DNA of 64,000 nt from Oscillospiraceae bacterium (lineage in GTDB: Bacteria > Bacillota > Clostridia > Oscillospirales > Acutalibacteraceae). Positions 34,337-43,537 of the stretch are shown one piece after another. The notes under the pieces were generated by a model. That model made no database searches, was not told where the DNA came from, and worked only from the letters and a program-made list of their open reading frames with translations. The stretch covers positions 1 to 64,000 of the forward strand of contig SVOI01000001.1 of the NCBI GenBank assembly GCA_015066465.1, read 5' to 3'. Positions within the stretch are counted from its first letter, which is position 1, and each line of letters starts with the position of its first letter. The translations under genes were made by a program, and so were the position numbers.

Positions 34337-35734
34337 ATGAGCATTAAAATTGATAGCGCTACAAAAATGCGAATACTGAAAATTGTTCATATAGCTATAA
34401 CCTGGGCAATGTTTTTTGTATGTTGGACAATTTTCTATAAAAAAGATGACTCTGCATTACACGCCCGTTTTGACTTTATAATGAGTGTTTTTTATACACT
34501 AATTATATTCATTCTTGGCAGAGTATATCATATGTATGAGGTTGGTTTTTCAAAGGTTTCAGAGCTTGTTTATGCTCAGTCACTTTCTACTACAATTTCT
34601 TTGGCAATAATTGTTGTAGCACACATTTTTGCATTCCTTTGGTATCCTGACCCTATATTACCACTTTTAGTGTTATATGTAATTCAGTTGGGGTTGAATT
34701 TTTTGTGGACTTATGTTGCAAATAAAATTTATTTTGCCTTTAATCCGCCTAAAAAGACTATTGTTCTTTACAGAAATGAAGAAGATTTAAGTAGATTAGA
34801 TGAGGTTTCAAAATTTCCACAAAAGTTTGATGTTCAGGAATATCTCAAATGTGATATGGCTGATTACAGAGACTTATTAAAGGCGATTGAACCATATGAG
34901 GTTGTTTTTGCAGTTGGTGTTTCAGCGACTCTCAGAAACTCAATTGCAAAAGAGTGTGTTGACACAAATAAACAAGGTTATTTTGTTCCACACGTTGGTG
35001 ATATTATTATGATGGGTTCACGTCACGTTGTTCAATTCAGCACACCAGTTATGAGCGTAAGTCGCGCATATCTTCAGCCTGAATATCTTGTTATAAAACG
35101 TGCTATAGATATTATAGTTTCTCTTATAGGAATTGTTTTTCTTAGTCCGCTTATGGTGATAGTTGCAATTGCGATTAAAGTGTATGATGGTGGTCCTGCC
35201 CTTTATAAGCAGACTCGTCTTACAAAAGATGGTAAGCACTTTAAAATATTGAAATTCAGAAGCATGAGGGTTGATGCAGAAAAAGATGGCGTTGCTCGTC
35301 TTGCATCTGAAAAGGACGACAGAATTACGCCAATTGGTAAGGTTGTACGTGCTTGCCGTTTTGATGAGCTTCCACAGCTTTTCAATATATTAAAAGGTGA
35401 TATGACTATTGTAGGTCCAAGACCTGAAAGACCTGAAATTGCAGCACAGTATGAAGAAGTTTTACCATCTTTCAGATTGAGACTTCAGGTAAAAGCAGGT
35501 CTTACTGGTACTGCTCAGGTGTATGGTAAATATAATTCTACACCTTACGATAAGCTTGAAATGGACCTTTTATATATTAAAAATATGTCTTTGTTTGAAG
35601 ACGTTAAATTGATGTTTGCTACTATAAGAATTCTGTTTCTTAAGGATAGCACAAGCGGTGTAGAAGCAGGACAAGTTACTGCGGTTAAAGATGTGGAAGA
35701 TATTGAATCGCAGAATAATATGGCAGAGATGTAA
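34337..35734 (+). CDS. Polyprenyl glycosylphosphotransferase, WbaP/WcaJ-like
   Basis: A 465-residue second priming transferase. The N-terminal half has four hydrophobic helices (about residues 14-125) and a CoA-binding-like domain. A further membrane segment (VIKRAIDIIVSLIGIVFLSPLMVIVAIAI, about 250-280) leads into the catalytic domain with GGPALYKQTRLTKDGKHF, KFRSMR, the D-E dyad in RFDELPQLFNILKGD, GPRPERPE and GLTGTAQVYGKY. GPRPERPE and the large N-domain place it with the hexose-1-phosphate (Glc/Gal) transferases rather than the PglC type at 5809. It starts a separate polysaccharide unit with its own promoter. The C-terminal tail of about 30 acidic residues is unusual. Confidence 0.88.
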   Translation: MSIKIDSATKMRILKIVHIAITWAMFFVCWTIFYKKDDSALHARFDFIMSVFYTLIIFILGRVYHMYEVGFSKVSELVYAQSLSTTISLAIIVVAHIFAFLWYPDPILPLLVLYVIQLGLNFLWTYVANKIYFAFNPPKKTIVLYRNEEDLSRLDEVSKFPQKFDVQEYLKCDMADYRDLLKAIEPYEVVFAVGVSATLRNSIAKECVDTNKQGYFVPHVGDIIMMGSRHVVQFSTPVMSVSRAYLQPEYLVIKRAIDIIVSLIGIVFLSPLMVIVAIAIKVYDGGPALYKQTRLTKDGKHFKILKFRSMRVDAEKDGVARLASEKDDRITPIGKVVRACRFDELPQLFNILKGDMTIVGPRPERPEIAAQYEEVLPSFRLRLQVKAGLTGTAQVYGKYNSTPYDKLEMDLLYIKNMSLFEDVKLMFATIRILFLKDSTSGVEAGQVTAVKDVEDIESQNNMAEM

Positions 35735-35765
35735 AGTGCTTGTATTTTAAAAGGAGTGAGGATGT

Positions 35766-36833
35766 ATGGTAATTTTGCATATAGCACGTGTTTCAGATGA
35801 CCCATACAATGGTGTATGTAACGTTGTTCCTATGCACGTTATTTCACAGCAGGCTCATACTGAGGTTGCATTACTCAATATAACTCCTAATAAAATAGAA
35901 AATATAAAAACACAATTTACTTGCGAAAAAAAGATATCTGATTTGTCAGAGCCGTTTAATAAACCGGATTTAGTTGTTTTTCACGAGATATACTATCCAG
36001 TCTATCTTTCTTATAGCAGAGAATTAAGGAAAAGAAAGATACCATACATTATAATTCCTCATGGTGGTTTAACTGAGGATGCACAAAAAATAAAGAAATT
36101 AAAAAAACAAATAGCGAATCCGCTTCTCTTTAATCGTTTTATTTATGGTGCAAAGGCTGTGCAATGCCTTTCGCAATTTGAACTGGATGCTACAAAGAAA
36201 CATAATACAAAGTTTGTGGCAACAAATGGTATAGCTGTTCCAAAAACAAAAAAGGCTTCGTTTAACAACGAAAAAATCCAGTTTGTTTATATTGGCAGAA
36301 TTGCGGTGTATCACAAGGGATTAGATATTTTGTTAGAAGCTGTTAATTACATCAAAGAGTATCTTGAAGAGAAAAAGTGTGTTTTTTCAATTTATGGCCC
36401 ATCAGAAGAAAGCCAATATGAAAAAATGAAATCAATGCTTGACCAGCATGGGTTACATAATATTGTTAAGTTGCATCCTGCAGTCAGCGGTGAAGAAAAG
36501 AAAAAAGTATTGTTGGGTGCAGATATATTTATTCAGACTTCAAGGTTTGAGGGAATGCCTATGGGTATTCTGGAGGCACAAAGCTATGGTGTTCCATGCC
36601 TTGTGACAAAGGGAACAACATTAGGTGATTTTATAAAGCAATATGACTCTGGCTGGGTTTCTGAAACTGATTCTGAAGCAGTTGCAGGTGTTATAAAAAA
36701 AGCAATCAGTGACAGAGATTGCTGGGAGAATAAAGCTCTCCATTCCAGAAAAATGATAGAATCAGAATTTTCGTGGGAAAAAGTGAGTTTTGAAACTATT
36801 AAATATTACGAAAAAATTTTACATAAATTTTAA
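35766..36833 (+). CDS. Glycosyltransferase family 4
   Basis: A 355-residue GT-B transferase. VILHIARVSDDPYNGVCNVVPMHV opens the acceptor domain, IIPHGGLTEDAQKIKKLKKQIANPLLFNRFI gives the characteristic basic surface, and FVYIGRIAVYHKGLDILLEAV with SRFEGMPMGILEAQSYGVPCLV forms the donor site (E-x7-E). Specificity unknown. It follows the WbaP-like gene by 31 bases with AGGAG nine bases before the ATG, and may add the second sugar of this unit. Confidence 0.85.
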   Translation: MVILHIARVSDDPYNGVCNVVPMHVISQQAHTEVALLNITPNKIENIKTQFTCEKKISDLSEPFNKPDLVVFHEIYYPVYLSYSRELRKRKIPYIIIPHGGLTEDAQKIKKLKKQIANPLLFNRFIYGAKAVQCLSQFELDATKKHNTKFVATNGIAVPKTKKASFNNEKIQFVYIGRIAVYHKGLDILLEAVNYIKEYLEEKKCVFSIYGPSEESQYEKMKSMLDQHGLHNIVKLHPAVSGEEKKKVLLGADIFIQTSRFEGMPMGILEAQSYGVPCLVTKGTTLGDFIKQYDSGWVSETDSEAVAGVIKKAISDRDCWENKALHSRKMIESEFSWEKVSFETIKYYEKILHKF

Positions 36834-36853
36834 AATCTAAGGGAGTATTAGAA

Positions 36854-37984
36854 ATGTCGACGTGGAATCGTGGTAAGCAACGCATAACATATTTTCTGAT
36901 GTTGTGTGTGTTGGTGAGCCCTTTTGTTTTGCGATATATGGGCGAAGGTGTGTTACTATCATCTTCAATAGGTATTGCATTAATATGTATTTTTTTACTG
37001 TTGGCTACAGTAATTAATTCCAATATAGTTGTTAAAAGAAGAGAGTGGTCAATATTTATAGTTACAATACTGCTATTGTTTGTTTCTTTAATAAAAAACA
37101 GAAGCTTTGGTGTTGTAATTACATATCTTAATATGTGTATGTTTCTTATTTTGCTTAACAATGTCTCATTTACTTTAAGACAAGTGCAATTTATAAGGAT
37201 TCTTACAATTGGATTGTTGTGTTTTCTCATATCAGGTTTTAAATTTCGCTGGAAATATGGTATTTTATGGGTATATGATGGGTATGACAATATCAATCTG
37301 AATACATACGGAATATTACTGCTCGTTTTATATTTTAATGTTGTTTCTCTTATAGGTTTGTTGGTTAAAAAGAGATGGATACGAGATGCAGCGTTTGTTG
37401 TAGCAACAGTTGTTGCTCTTTATTACATCTGGCAATCAGAGTGTCGTTCGGCTATTATTTCTATACTCTTTTTAATAGGAATTATATTTATTGAAAGATT
37501 AAATTATAGAAAAATCTTGTTTTTACTTGTTCTTGCAGGTGCGATTGTTCCTATTCTTTATATTTCATCATACGAGGTTCTGGGTGATTTCCAACTCCTT
37601 GGTAAATCTTTATACACAGGTAGAGAAGTGGTTTGGCTTCACACCTGGGAGATTATAAAGGATGCACCAATTTTAGGTTCGGGTACCAGCGAGAGTCTTG
37701 TTATCAGTATCGGCGAAATTACAGACTCGGCCCATAATATTTATTTGGCGTTCTGGAAAACAATTGGTATTGCGCCAACGTTACTGTTTGTATGGTGCCT
37801 CCTTAATGGTCGTCATGTTGATGATATGACACCACATAACGTATTATCTAAAAAAGCATTTTTGGCGTGTATGGTTGTTAGCCTTGTTGAGACGTTATTA
37901 AATGATGCTAACTACAACTTCTTGTTTATGATGTTATTGATGGAAGTCGATGAAAACTCGGCTGTAAAGAGGAGATTTATCTGA
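36854..37984 (+). CDS. O-antigen polymerase/ligase-like membrane protein (Wzy type)
   Basis: A 376-residue membrane protein with about ten hydrophobic segments. The large loop before SLYTGREVVWLHTWEIIKDAPILGSGTSES, followed by DSAHNIYLAFWKTIGI, is the recurring landmark of the Wzy_C/O-antigen ligase family (RxxxW, GxG, HNxxL). In a Gram-positive context it would polymerise lipid-linked repeats. It differs from the EpsG-type polymerase at 11952. The TGA stop and the next ATG share bases (TGATG). Confidence 0.8.
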   Translation: MSTWNRGKQRITYFLMLCVLVSPFVLRYMGEGVLLSSSIGIALICIFLLLATVINSNIVVKRREWSIFIVTILLLFVSLIKNRSFGVVITYLNMCMFLILLNNVSFTLRQVQFIRILTIGLLCFLISGFKFRWKYGILWVYDGYDNINLNTYGILLLVLYFNVVSLIGLLVKKRWIRDAAFVVATVVALYYIWQSECRSAIISILFLIGIIFIERLNYRKILFLLVLAGAIVPILYISSYEVLGDFQLLGKSLYTGREVVWLHTWEIIKDAPILGSGTSESLVISIGEITDSAHNIYLAFWKTIGIAPTLLFVWCLLNGRHVDDMTPHNVLSKKAFLACMVVSLVETLLNDANYNFLFMMLLMEVDENSAVKRRFI

Positions 37985-38730
37985 TGATTCCAAAAAAGAT
38001 TCATTATTGCTGGTTTGGTGGCAAGCCTTTAAACAAGCTTGGTAAAAAGTGCCTTAAAAGTTGGAAAAAGCATTTTCCTGATTACGAGATTATTGAATGG
38101 AATGAAAGCAATTTTGATTTTAATTGCTGTCAGTATGTAAAAGAGGCTTACGAAGCAAAAAAATATGCTTTTGTATCCGATTATGCCCGCTACAAGATTC
38201 TTTATGAACAAGGTGGCATTTATTTTGATACAGATGTTGAGGTTATAAAAGGTTTTGAGGATATTTTAGCACAAGGCTCATTTATGGGGTGCGAAAACAC
38301 AGATTATAAAAAAGCAATAGCAATAAATCCAGGCTTGGGTTGCGCTCTGGAGCCAGGGCTTGACTTTTGTCGTGAAATACTTAAAGATTACGAAAAAAGT
38401 TCTTTTTTAAATGAAGACGGTTCTTTGAATTTGTATACCATTGTGGAGCGTACAACTGAGTTGCTGAAAAAATATGGGTTGAAGGAAAGAACAGATGAAA
38501 TTCAGCAGGTTGCAGGAATAAATGTTTTTCCGGTGGAATACTTTGCTCCTATTGATATGCGTAATGGTAAAATTACTATTACAGAAAAAACCCGCTCGAT
38601 TCATCGCTATGCAGCAAGCTGGGAAAGTAAATACAATATTTTACGAGGTAAAATATATCGTTTTATAAGTGTGCATTTTGGAGAAAAAATAGCGTTTGCT
38701 TTTAAAAAGGTTTTAGGTAGAAAGAATTAA
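37984..38730 (+). CDS. Glycosyltransferase family 32 (DXD sugar-binding)
   Basis: A 248-residue GT-A transferase of the Och1/capsular GT32 type. IPKKIHYCWFGGKPL at the N-terminus, YAFVSDYARYKILYEQGGIYFDTDVEV with the metal/nucleotide DXD at D82-T-D84, and a C-terminal SIHRYAASWESK with the HxxxxSW motif are diagnostic. It is translationally coupled to the polymerase gene and closes the third unit. Acceptor and donor cannot be told. Confidence 0.88.
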   Translation: MIPKKIHYCWFGGKPLNKLGKKCLKSWKKHFPDYEIIEWNESNFDFNCCQYVKEAYEAKKYAFVSDYARYKILYEQGGIYFDTDVEVIKGFEDILAQGSFMGCENTDYKKAIAINPGLGCALEPGLDFCREILKDYEKSSFLNEDGSLNLYTIVERTTELLKKYGLKERTDEIQQVAGINVFPVEYFAPIDMRNGKITITEKTRSIHRYAASWESKYNILRGKIYRFISVHFGEKIAFAFKKVLGRKN

Positions 38731-38787
38731 TGATATTGCAAAAGCAAAAAAATTGAATCTTTAAGGAATTTGTTATAAGGAGAAAAA

Positions 38788-39012
38788 ATGGAACAATCAA
38801 AAATAGACAGAATAAATTTTTTAGCAAGAAAATCACGAGAAAGCGGTCTTACAGAAGAAGAGAAAAAAGAGCAGCAAAAATTAAGAGCTGAATACGTAGC
38901 CGCTTTCAGAAAAAATCTTGTTAATACACTCGAATCAACAATTGTTGAACGTCCTGATGGTACTCGTTTACCTCTTGTTGAAAATAATAAGCTTAATAAG
39001 AAATTGAAATAA
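38788..39012 (+). CDS. DUF896 (YnzC/UPF0291-type) small protein
   Basis: A 74-residue charged helical protein. INFLARKSRESGLTEEEKKEQQKLRAEYVAAFR matches the DUF896 core (two antiparallel helices), a family restricted to Firmicutes; YnzC of Bacillus subtilis is the structural prototype and its role is still unclear. The tail with ERPDGTRLPL is longer than in the shortest members. AAGGAG precedes the ATG. No clear terminator separates it from the GT32 gene. Confidence 0.85.
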   Translation: MEQSKIDRINFLARKSRESGLTEEEKKEQQKLRAEYVAAFRKNLVNTLESTIVERPDGTRLPLVENNKLNKKLK

Positions 39013-39015
39013 TCT

Positions 39016-39576
39016 ATGGTAGAAATAAGAAAAGCAAAAAAGAGCGATTTAGAAAGAGTAATGTTTGTTTGCAGAATGACTGCAGGCAACTTATCAATAA
39101 GAGATGAGGCTATCGGAAAAATAAATGGTCTTACGTATGCTGCTTATTATATAGAGCACGAAGCAGATAATTGCTTTGTGCTTTGTGATGGTGAAGTGAT
39201 AGTAGGTTATATAATTTGCTCCACTGATGAAAAGAATTTCAGAAAAGCGTTCTATAAGGACTATATAAAGAAAATAGCAGAAATCAATAAAAGCGAAGCA
39301 AGAAAGGTTTTATTTATTCCGCTTCCTTATATGCTTTTAAAGGGATTTTATCCGGCACATCTTCATATTAATCTTTTACCCGATTATCAGGGTAAAGGCT
39401 TCGGCACAAAGATGATTAATACACTTCTTTCTGAATTGAAAGAGAAAGGTATAAAATCAGTAATGCTCTTAGCTGATGCAGAAAATACCGGGGCTATAAA
39501 ATTTTATAAACGTAACGGATTTAAAAAATTTATTACCGCTTTCGGCGGTGTGGGAATGTATAAGAAATTAAGATAG
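39016..39576 (+). CDS. GNAT acetyltransferase
   Basis: A 186-residue GNAT-fold protein. IRKAKKSDLERVMFVCRMTAG starts the fold, and HLHINLLPDYQGKGFGTKMINTLL is the acetyl-CoA loop, with FYKRNGFKK near the end. PAHLHINLLPDYQGKGFG resembles the bacterial proteins related to the acetyltransferase-like domain of O-GlcNAcase. Its substrate is unknown; a GH20 hexosaminidase and two sugar oxidoreductases lie nearby. It begins four bases after the DUF896 stop without a good ribosome site, so translation is probably coupled. Confidence 0.78.
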   Translation: MVEIRKAKKSDLERVMFVCRMTAGNLSIRDEAIGKINGLTYAAYYIEHEADNCFVLCDGEVIVGYIICSTDEKNFRKAFYKDYIKKIAEINKSEARKVLFIPLPYMLLKGFYPAHLHINLLPDYQGKGFGTKMINTLLSELKEKGIKSVMLLADAENTGAIKFYKRNGFKKFITAFGGVGMYKKLR

Positions 39577-39584
39577 GTTAGGAC

Positions 39585-40877
39585 TTGAGAAACTTGAAAA
39601 AACCAATTACGGCAATAGTTTTAGGGGCTGGGCATCGTGCTATGGTGTATGCCGATTATTCATTGAAGCATCCCGACGAATTAAAAATCGTTGGTGTTGC
39701 TGACCCTGATGAATATCGCAGAAAAATGGTATGTGAAAAATTCGGATTTCCAGAAGAAAACTGCTTTGTAGATGCAGAAGCACTCTCAAAGGTACCAAAA
39801 TTTGCTGATGCAGTAATTAACGGCACAATGGATGAGCAACACGTTGAAACATCGCTTCCATTACTTAAAATGGGGTATGATATGCTCTTAGAAAAGCCTT
39901 TTTGTGTAAATAAGACAGAGATGAAAGAGCTGTTGGATGTTGTAAATGAGCATAAAAACAAGGTTATGATATGCCACGTGCTCCGTTACAGTCCATTTTA
40001 TTTAAAATTCAAAGAAAAAATTCAAAGTGGGGAATTGGGTGACATAATCAATATTCAAACTATTGAAAATGTCAGCTATCATCACATGGCAACCTCGTTT
40101 GTAAGGGGCAAGTGGGGAAATAGTGAAAAATGTCACACCTCAATGCTACTTGCAAAGTGTTGTCACGATATGGATATTATGATGTGGCTTATGTCACCAT
40201 TAAAGCCTTTGACAGTATCATCAGTTGGTTCACGAATGCAATTCAGAAAAGAAAATGCACCAAAGAATTCAGGTACATATTGCCTTAAAGATTGTCCGTT
40301 GGTTGAGACTTGTCAGTATAGTGCAAAAAAGATTTATCTTGACCACTTGGGCTCCTGGGAATTTTATGTGTGGAAAGAACTCGAAAGTGTAGAAAATCCT
40401 ACAATGGAACAAAGAATAGAGCTTTTAAATCACAGTGATTACGGCAGATGTATATATAAATGTGATAACAATGTTGTTGACCACCAGAGTGTCTTAATAA
40501 ATTTCTCAAATGGTGCAACAGGTACTCACAATATGATAGGTGGTGCAGCAGCTCCACTCAGAGTTCTTAAGGTTACAGGTACAAAGGGCGAGATTTATGG
40601 TGAGTTTGAAAGCAACGTAATCAAATTTACTAAAATTGACCCTGATAATGAAAATATGTATGTGGAAGAAAGACTTGATATAGAAGATTTCGATTTAGAT
40701 GGTCACGGCGGTGGTGATGATAATCTTACAGCCGACTTTATTAAGTTTGTTGCAGGTGAAGAGGTATCAGTTTCCTGCACATCCATATATGATTCAATTG
40801 CAGGTCATAACATTATTTTCTTGGCAGATGAGTCGAGAGAAGCAAATGGTGAATTAAAGTTTGTTGACAAACAATAG
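39585..40877 (+). CDS. Gfo/Idh/MocA-family oxidoreductase (long form)
   Basis: A 430-residue NAD(P)-dependent sugar or cyclitol oxidoreductase. AIVLGAGHRAMVYADYSL is the Rossmann loop and MLLEKPFCVNKTEMKEL contains the EKP motif. The C-terminal half has an insert with several cysteines (C-x3-C...C-x-Y around residues 225-240, then CIYKCDNN), which could bind a metal. The substrate is unknown; related proteins in gut bacteria sit in glycan-use clusters. Only TTG starts fit: TTG 39585 or TTG 39594, as the next ATG lies beyond the nucleotide loop. Confidence 0.8.
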   Translation: MRNLKKPITAIVLGAGHRAMVYADYSLKHPDELKIVGVADPDEYRRKMVCEKFGFPEENCFVDAEALSKVPKFADAVINGTMDEQHVETSLPLLKMGYDMLLEKPFCVNKTEMKELLDVVNEHKNKVMICHVLRYSPFYLKFKEKIQSGELGDIINIQTIENVSYHHMATSFVRGKWGNSEKCHTSMLLAKCCHDMDIMMWLMSPLKPLTVSSVGSRMQFRKENAPKNSGTYCLKDCPLVETCQYSAKKIYLDHLGSWEFYVWKELESVENPTMEQRIELLNHSDYGRCIYKCDNNVVDHQSVLINFSNGATGTHNMIGGAAAPLRVLKVTGTKGEIYGEFESNVIKFTKIDPDNENMYVEERLDIEDFDLDGHGGGDDNLTADFIKFVAGEEVSVSCTSIYDSIAGHNIIFLADESREANGELKFVDKQ

Positions 40878-40892
40878 AAAATGTTGTAAAAT
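40864..40892 (+). promoter_or_regulatory. Predicted promoter for the phosphoesterase gene
   Basis: TTGACA (40864-40869) and TAAAAT (40887-40892) are 17 bases apart. The -35 box lies inside the last codons of the oxidoreductase gene. Confidence 0.65.
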
Positions 40893-40937
40893 ATTTTCAC
40901 TTATAAAATAAATTATTTTTATTTGGAGGGTATATAA

Positions 40938-41930
40938 ATGGAAGCACTTGCAGGTCTTAGCGGTGGTATTGAAATTATCAGTTCTATCATTTATAAAATA
41001 AACAGTATTATTATTGCCTTAACAATGTTAACAGGTGGCATAAGCGTTCCTTCAACAGATACACGAATTTCTTATGCAGAGCCTGATGCAAAGCTTATGG
41101 CAGTTCTCTGGGGAGATACACAGCTTTGTAACTACAACCCTGAAAGAGAGATAAATTTTGTTGCTGCTTGTGACGATTTACAGAATTCAGCTACTCAGAT
41201 AGATGCTCTTTTAGTTGCTGGTGACATTGTTGAAAATGGTTTCCAATCAGAATATGACAGTCTTACAGACGATTTAGAAAAAGTAACAAAGGTTGATAAC
41301 TTTGTTATGTGCGCAGGTAACCACGATATAAGAATTCGTGATTATGAGCAATCAACACAACGTTATTTTGATTTTACAAATAATCTTAATCCAAAAGATA
41401 AAGCAATCGATAATATCTGGTTTGAGTATGAAGTTGATGGTTATTCATTCCTTGTTATTGGTTCAGATGAAATGCGCTTTGAAGATGCATATTTAAGTGA
41501 TGCACAGTTAGAGTGGCTTGAAGAAAGAGTTGCTGCAATTTCAGCAAGCGGTAAGCCTGTATTTGTTATGGGTCACTACCCATTAAGAGATACACATGGT
41601 CTTCCACTTACCTGGGGTGCTTCACTCTGGGAGTCAGGTACAATCGGCGACCAGTCAGATATCGTTTATGAACTTCTTAATAAATATGATAACGTTTTCT
41701 ATCTTACAGGTCACCTTCATACAGGTATTGGTCAATATACTTATGAAGAAATCGGTAATATTCACGGTATAAACGTACCTTCAATCGGTATCACAAATAA
41801 AGATGGTGAATATAACGTTGCAACTGGTGTTATTCTTGAAGTTTATGAGGATAAGGTTATTTCCAGAGCAAGAGATTTCGGTACTGGTGAATATATCCCA
41901 GAATATACAGTAACATACGAACTCGTGTAA
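40938..41930 (+). CDS. Calcineurin-like metallophosphoesterase
   Basis: A 330-residue metallophosphoesterase. The metal ligands follow the usual order: D60-T61-Q62 (the first motif, normally DxH), AGDIVEN (GD), CAGNHDI (GNH), GHYPLRD (GH) and TGHLHTG (GHxH). Q in place of H in the first motif occurs in the purple-acid-phosphatase-like branch. An N-terminal hydrophobic stretch (about 10-36) may be an anchor or a poor signal peptide. The codon choice (many C-ending codons) hints at good expression. It has its own promoter and terminator, so it is a single-gene unit. Substrate unknown. Confidence 0.82.
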   Translation: MEALAGLSGGIEIISSIIYKINSIIIALTMLTGGISVPSTDTRISYAEPDAKLMAVLWGDTQLCNYNPEREINFVAACDDLQNSATQIDALLVAGDIVENGFQSEYDSLTDDLEKVTKVDNFVMCAGNHDIRIRDYEQSTQRYFDFTNNLNPKDKAIDNIWFEYEVDGYSFLVIGSDEMRFEDAYLSDAQLEWLEERVAAISASGKPVFVMGHYPLRDTHGLPLTWGASLWESGTIGDQSDIVYELLNKYDNVFYLTGHLHTGIGQYTYEEIGNIHGINVPSIGITNKDGEYNVATGVILEVYEDKVISRARDFGTGEYIPEYTVTYELV

Positions 41931-41938
41931 AATATCAG

Positions 41939-41972
41939 GACTGTAGTGAGCACTCACTACAGTCTCTTTTTT
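41939..41972 (+). terminator. Terminator after the phosphoesterase gene
   Basis: An 11- to 12-bp perfect stem (41939-41950 with 41953-41964) with a tight loop is followed by TCTTTTTT. Confidence 0.88.
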
Positions 41973-41984
41973 CGCTCTTTTTCA

Positions 41985-42013
41985 TTGACATTGCTGCGAT
42001 TTAATAGTATTAT
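41985..42013 (+). promoter_or_regulatory. Predicted promoter for the hexosaminidase operon
   Basis: TTGACA (41985-41990) and TATTAT (42008-42013) are 17 bases apart, 40 bases before the GH20 start. Confidence 0.75.
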
Positions 42014-42052
42014 TAATCTGTATAAGTATTTTTAGAAAAGGAGTGAAAATAT

Positions 42053-43537
42053 ATGCATCTTATTCCTACACCAACAAAGCTTGAGCTAAAGTCTGGTTTT
42101 TATTATTTTGAAAAAGAGCCAGAAGTAAAAAAAGAAATAAAACACTCATTCGAGAAGGATGAAAGCTATCGTCTTACTATTAATGCAGATGGTGTTTTTA
42201 TAGAAGGTGCAAGTGAAAAGGGTATATATTATGGCGAAACCACGTTAAAACAATTGATGTTTAATTACCGTGGGTGCCTTCCATTCCTTTATATTTCAGA
42301 TGAGCCCGAATTTTCTTATCGTGGATTTATGCTCGATTCTTCAAGGCACTTTTTTACAGTAGATGAGGTAAAAAAGATAATCGATGCTTGTGCGCTTTTC
42401 AAATTAAACAAGTTCCATTTTCATTTAACTGATGACCAAGGGTTCCGTTTTGAGATGGAAAAATATCCGCTTCTCACAGAGGTAGGTAGTAAAAGAAGAG
42501 CATCGGAATTCAGCAGAGAAGAAAATGACCAGAATGAATACGCACACTATTACACAAAAGCAGAGCTTAAAGAAATAGTTGAGTATTGTCACGAAAGGTA
42601 TATTGAGGTTATACCAGAGTTTGATATTCCAGGGCACACAACATCATTGATTGCGGCGTATCCTGAAATATCGTGCAAGGGTGAAAAAACAGAACCCGAA
42701 ACAAAAGGCGGAATATTCGAGAATATTTTATGTGTAGGTAAAGAGGAAACCTTCAACGTTATTTATGCGGTAATTGACGAAATGTGCGAAATCTTTACAG
42801 ATAAATATTTTCATATCGGCGGTGACGAAGCACCGAAGAAAAACTGGATAGAGTGTCCACATTGCAGGGCTAAAAAAGATGAATTAGGTCTTAAGAATTT
42901 TCAGGAGCTTCAAGGCTGGTTAATGAATGAAATAGCTAAGTATCTTAAGAAAAAGGGTAAGACAGCTATCTGCTGGAATGACGCCTTAAAGGGTGGTAAT
43001 CTCGACTCCAACAATATGGCGGTTTCATTGTGGCTTGAAAAAAATAATAAGAGTGTAGAGTGGGCTAATAGTGGTAATAAGCTTATTGTTGAATGTAACG
43101 TGCCGTTATATGTTGATTATCCATATGCTGTTAATTCATTGGAAAAAATATATAAATTCAAACCGAAAAAGCTTAAGGGACTAACCGAAGTAGGTGAAAA
43201 CTCAGTTTTAGGAATAGAGTCACCAGCATGGTCTGAGCATATTAAAAATTTCGAGGAATTGGCATTTATGTGTTTCCCAAGATGGTTTGCGGTGGCTGAA
43301 ACAGCGTGGAATGGCGGTAGCAAAAGAGGTTATTTGCAGTTTATGGGTACGTCTCAGTTCTACTGCGATATTTTAAAAGAAATGAAAATACCAGCAAGTG
43401 AAAAAAGTGAGTGGGATGGTAACCCTCAAAAGACTATAAAGGGTCTTATTAAACACGGAAAAAGAATATTGACTCCAGAGAGTGTAGTAGATTTTTTAAG
43501 AATACAGAAAAATGAGTTGATAGGGGGCGACGAGTGA
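42053..43537 (+). CDS. GH20 beta-N-acetylhexosaminidase
   Basis: A 494-residue family 20 hexosaminidase. A short GH20b-like N-domain (to about residue 80) is followed by the barrel starting at FSYRGFMLDSSRHFF. The catalytic pair is D258-E259 in HIGGDEAPKK, and FKLNKFHFHLTDDQGFRFEMEKYPLL is typical. It removes terminal GlcNAc or GalNAc with substrate-assisted catalysis. There is no signal peptide, so it acts in the cytosol on imported oligosaccharides. AAAGGAG lies nine bases before the ATG. It shares its stop with the next gene. Confidence 0.92.
   Translation: MHLIPTPTKLELKSGFYYFEKEPEVKKEIKHSFEKDESYRLTINADGVFIEGASEKGIYYGETTLKQLMFNYRGCLPFLYISDEPEFSYRGFMLDSSRHFFTVDEVKKIIDACALFKLNKFHFHLTDDQGFRFEMEKYPLLTEVGSKRRASEFSREENDQNEYAHYYTKAELKEIVEYCHERYIEVIPEFDIPGHTTSLIAAYPEISCKGEKTEPETKGGIFENILCVGKEETFNVIYAVIDEMCEIFTDKYFHIGGDEAPKKNWIECPHCRAKKDELGLKNFQELQGWLMNEIAKYLKKKGKTAICWNDALKGGNLDSNNMAVSLWLEKNNKSVEWANSGNKLIVECNVPLYVDYPYAVNSLEKIYKFKPKKLKGLTEVGENSVLGIESPAWSEHIKNFEELAFMCFPRWFAVAETAWNGGSKRGYLQFMGTSQFYCDILKEMKIPASEKSEWDGNPQKTIKGLIKHGKRILTPESVVDFLRIQKNELIGGDE

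Noticed and set aside
36799-37296. Open frame of 165 codons on the minus strand
   Set aside because: Antisense to the start of the Wzy-like gene and the end of the GT4 gene, both of which have clear family motifs.
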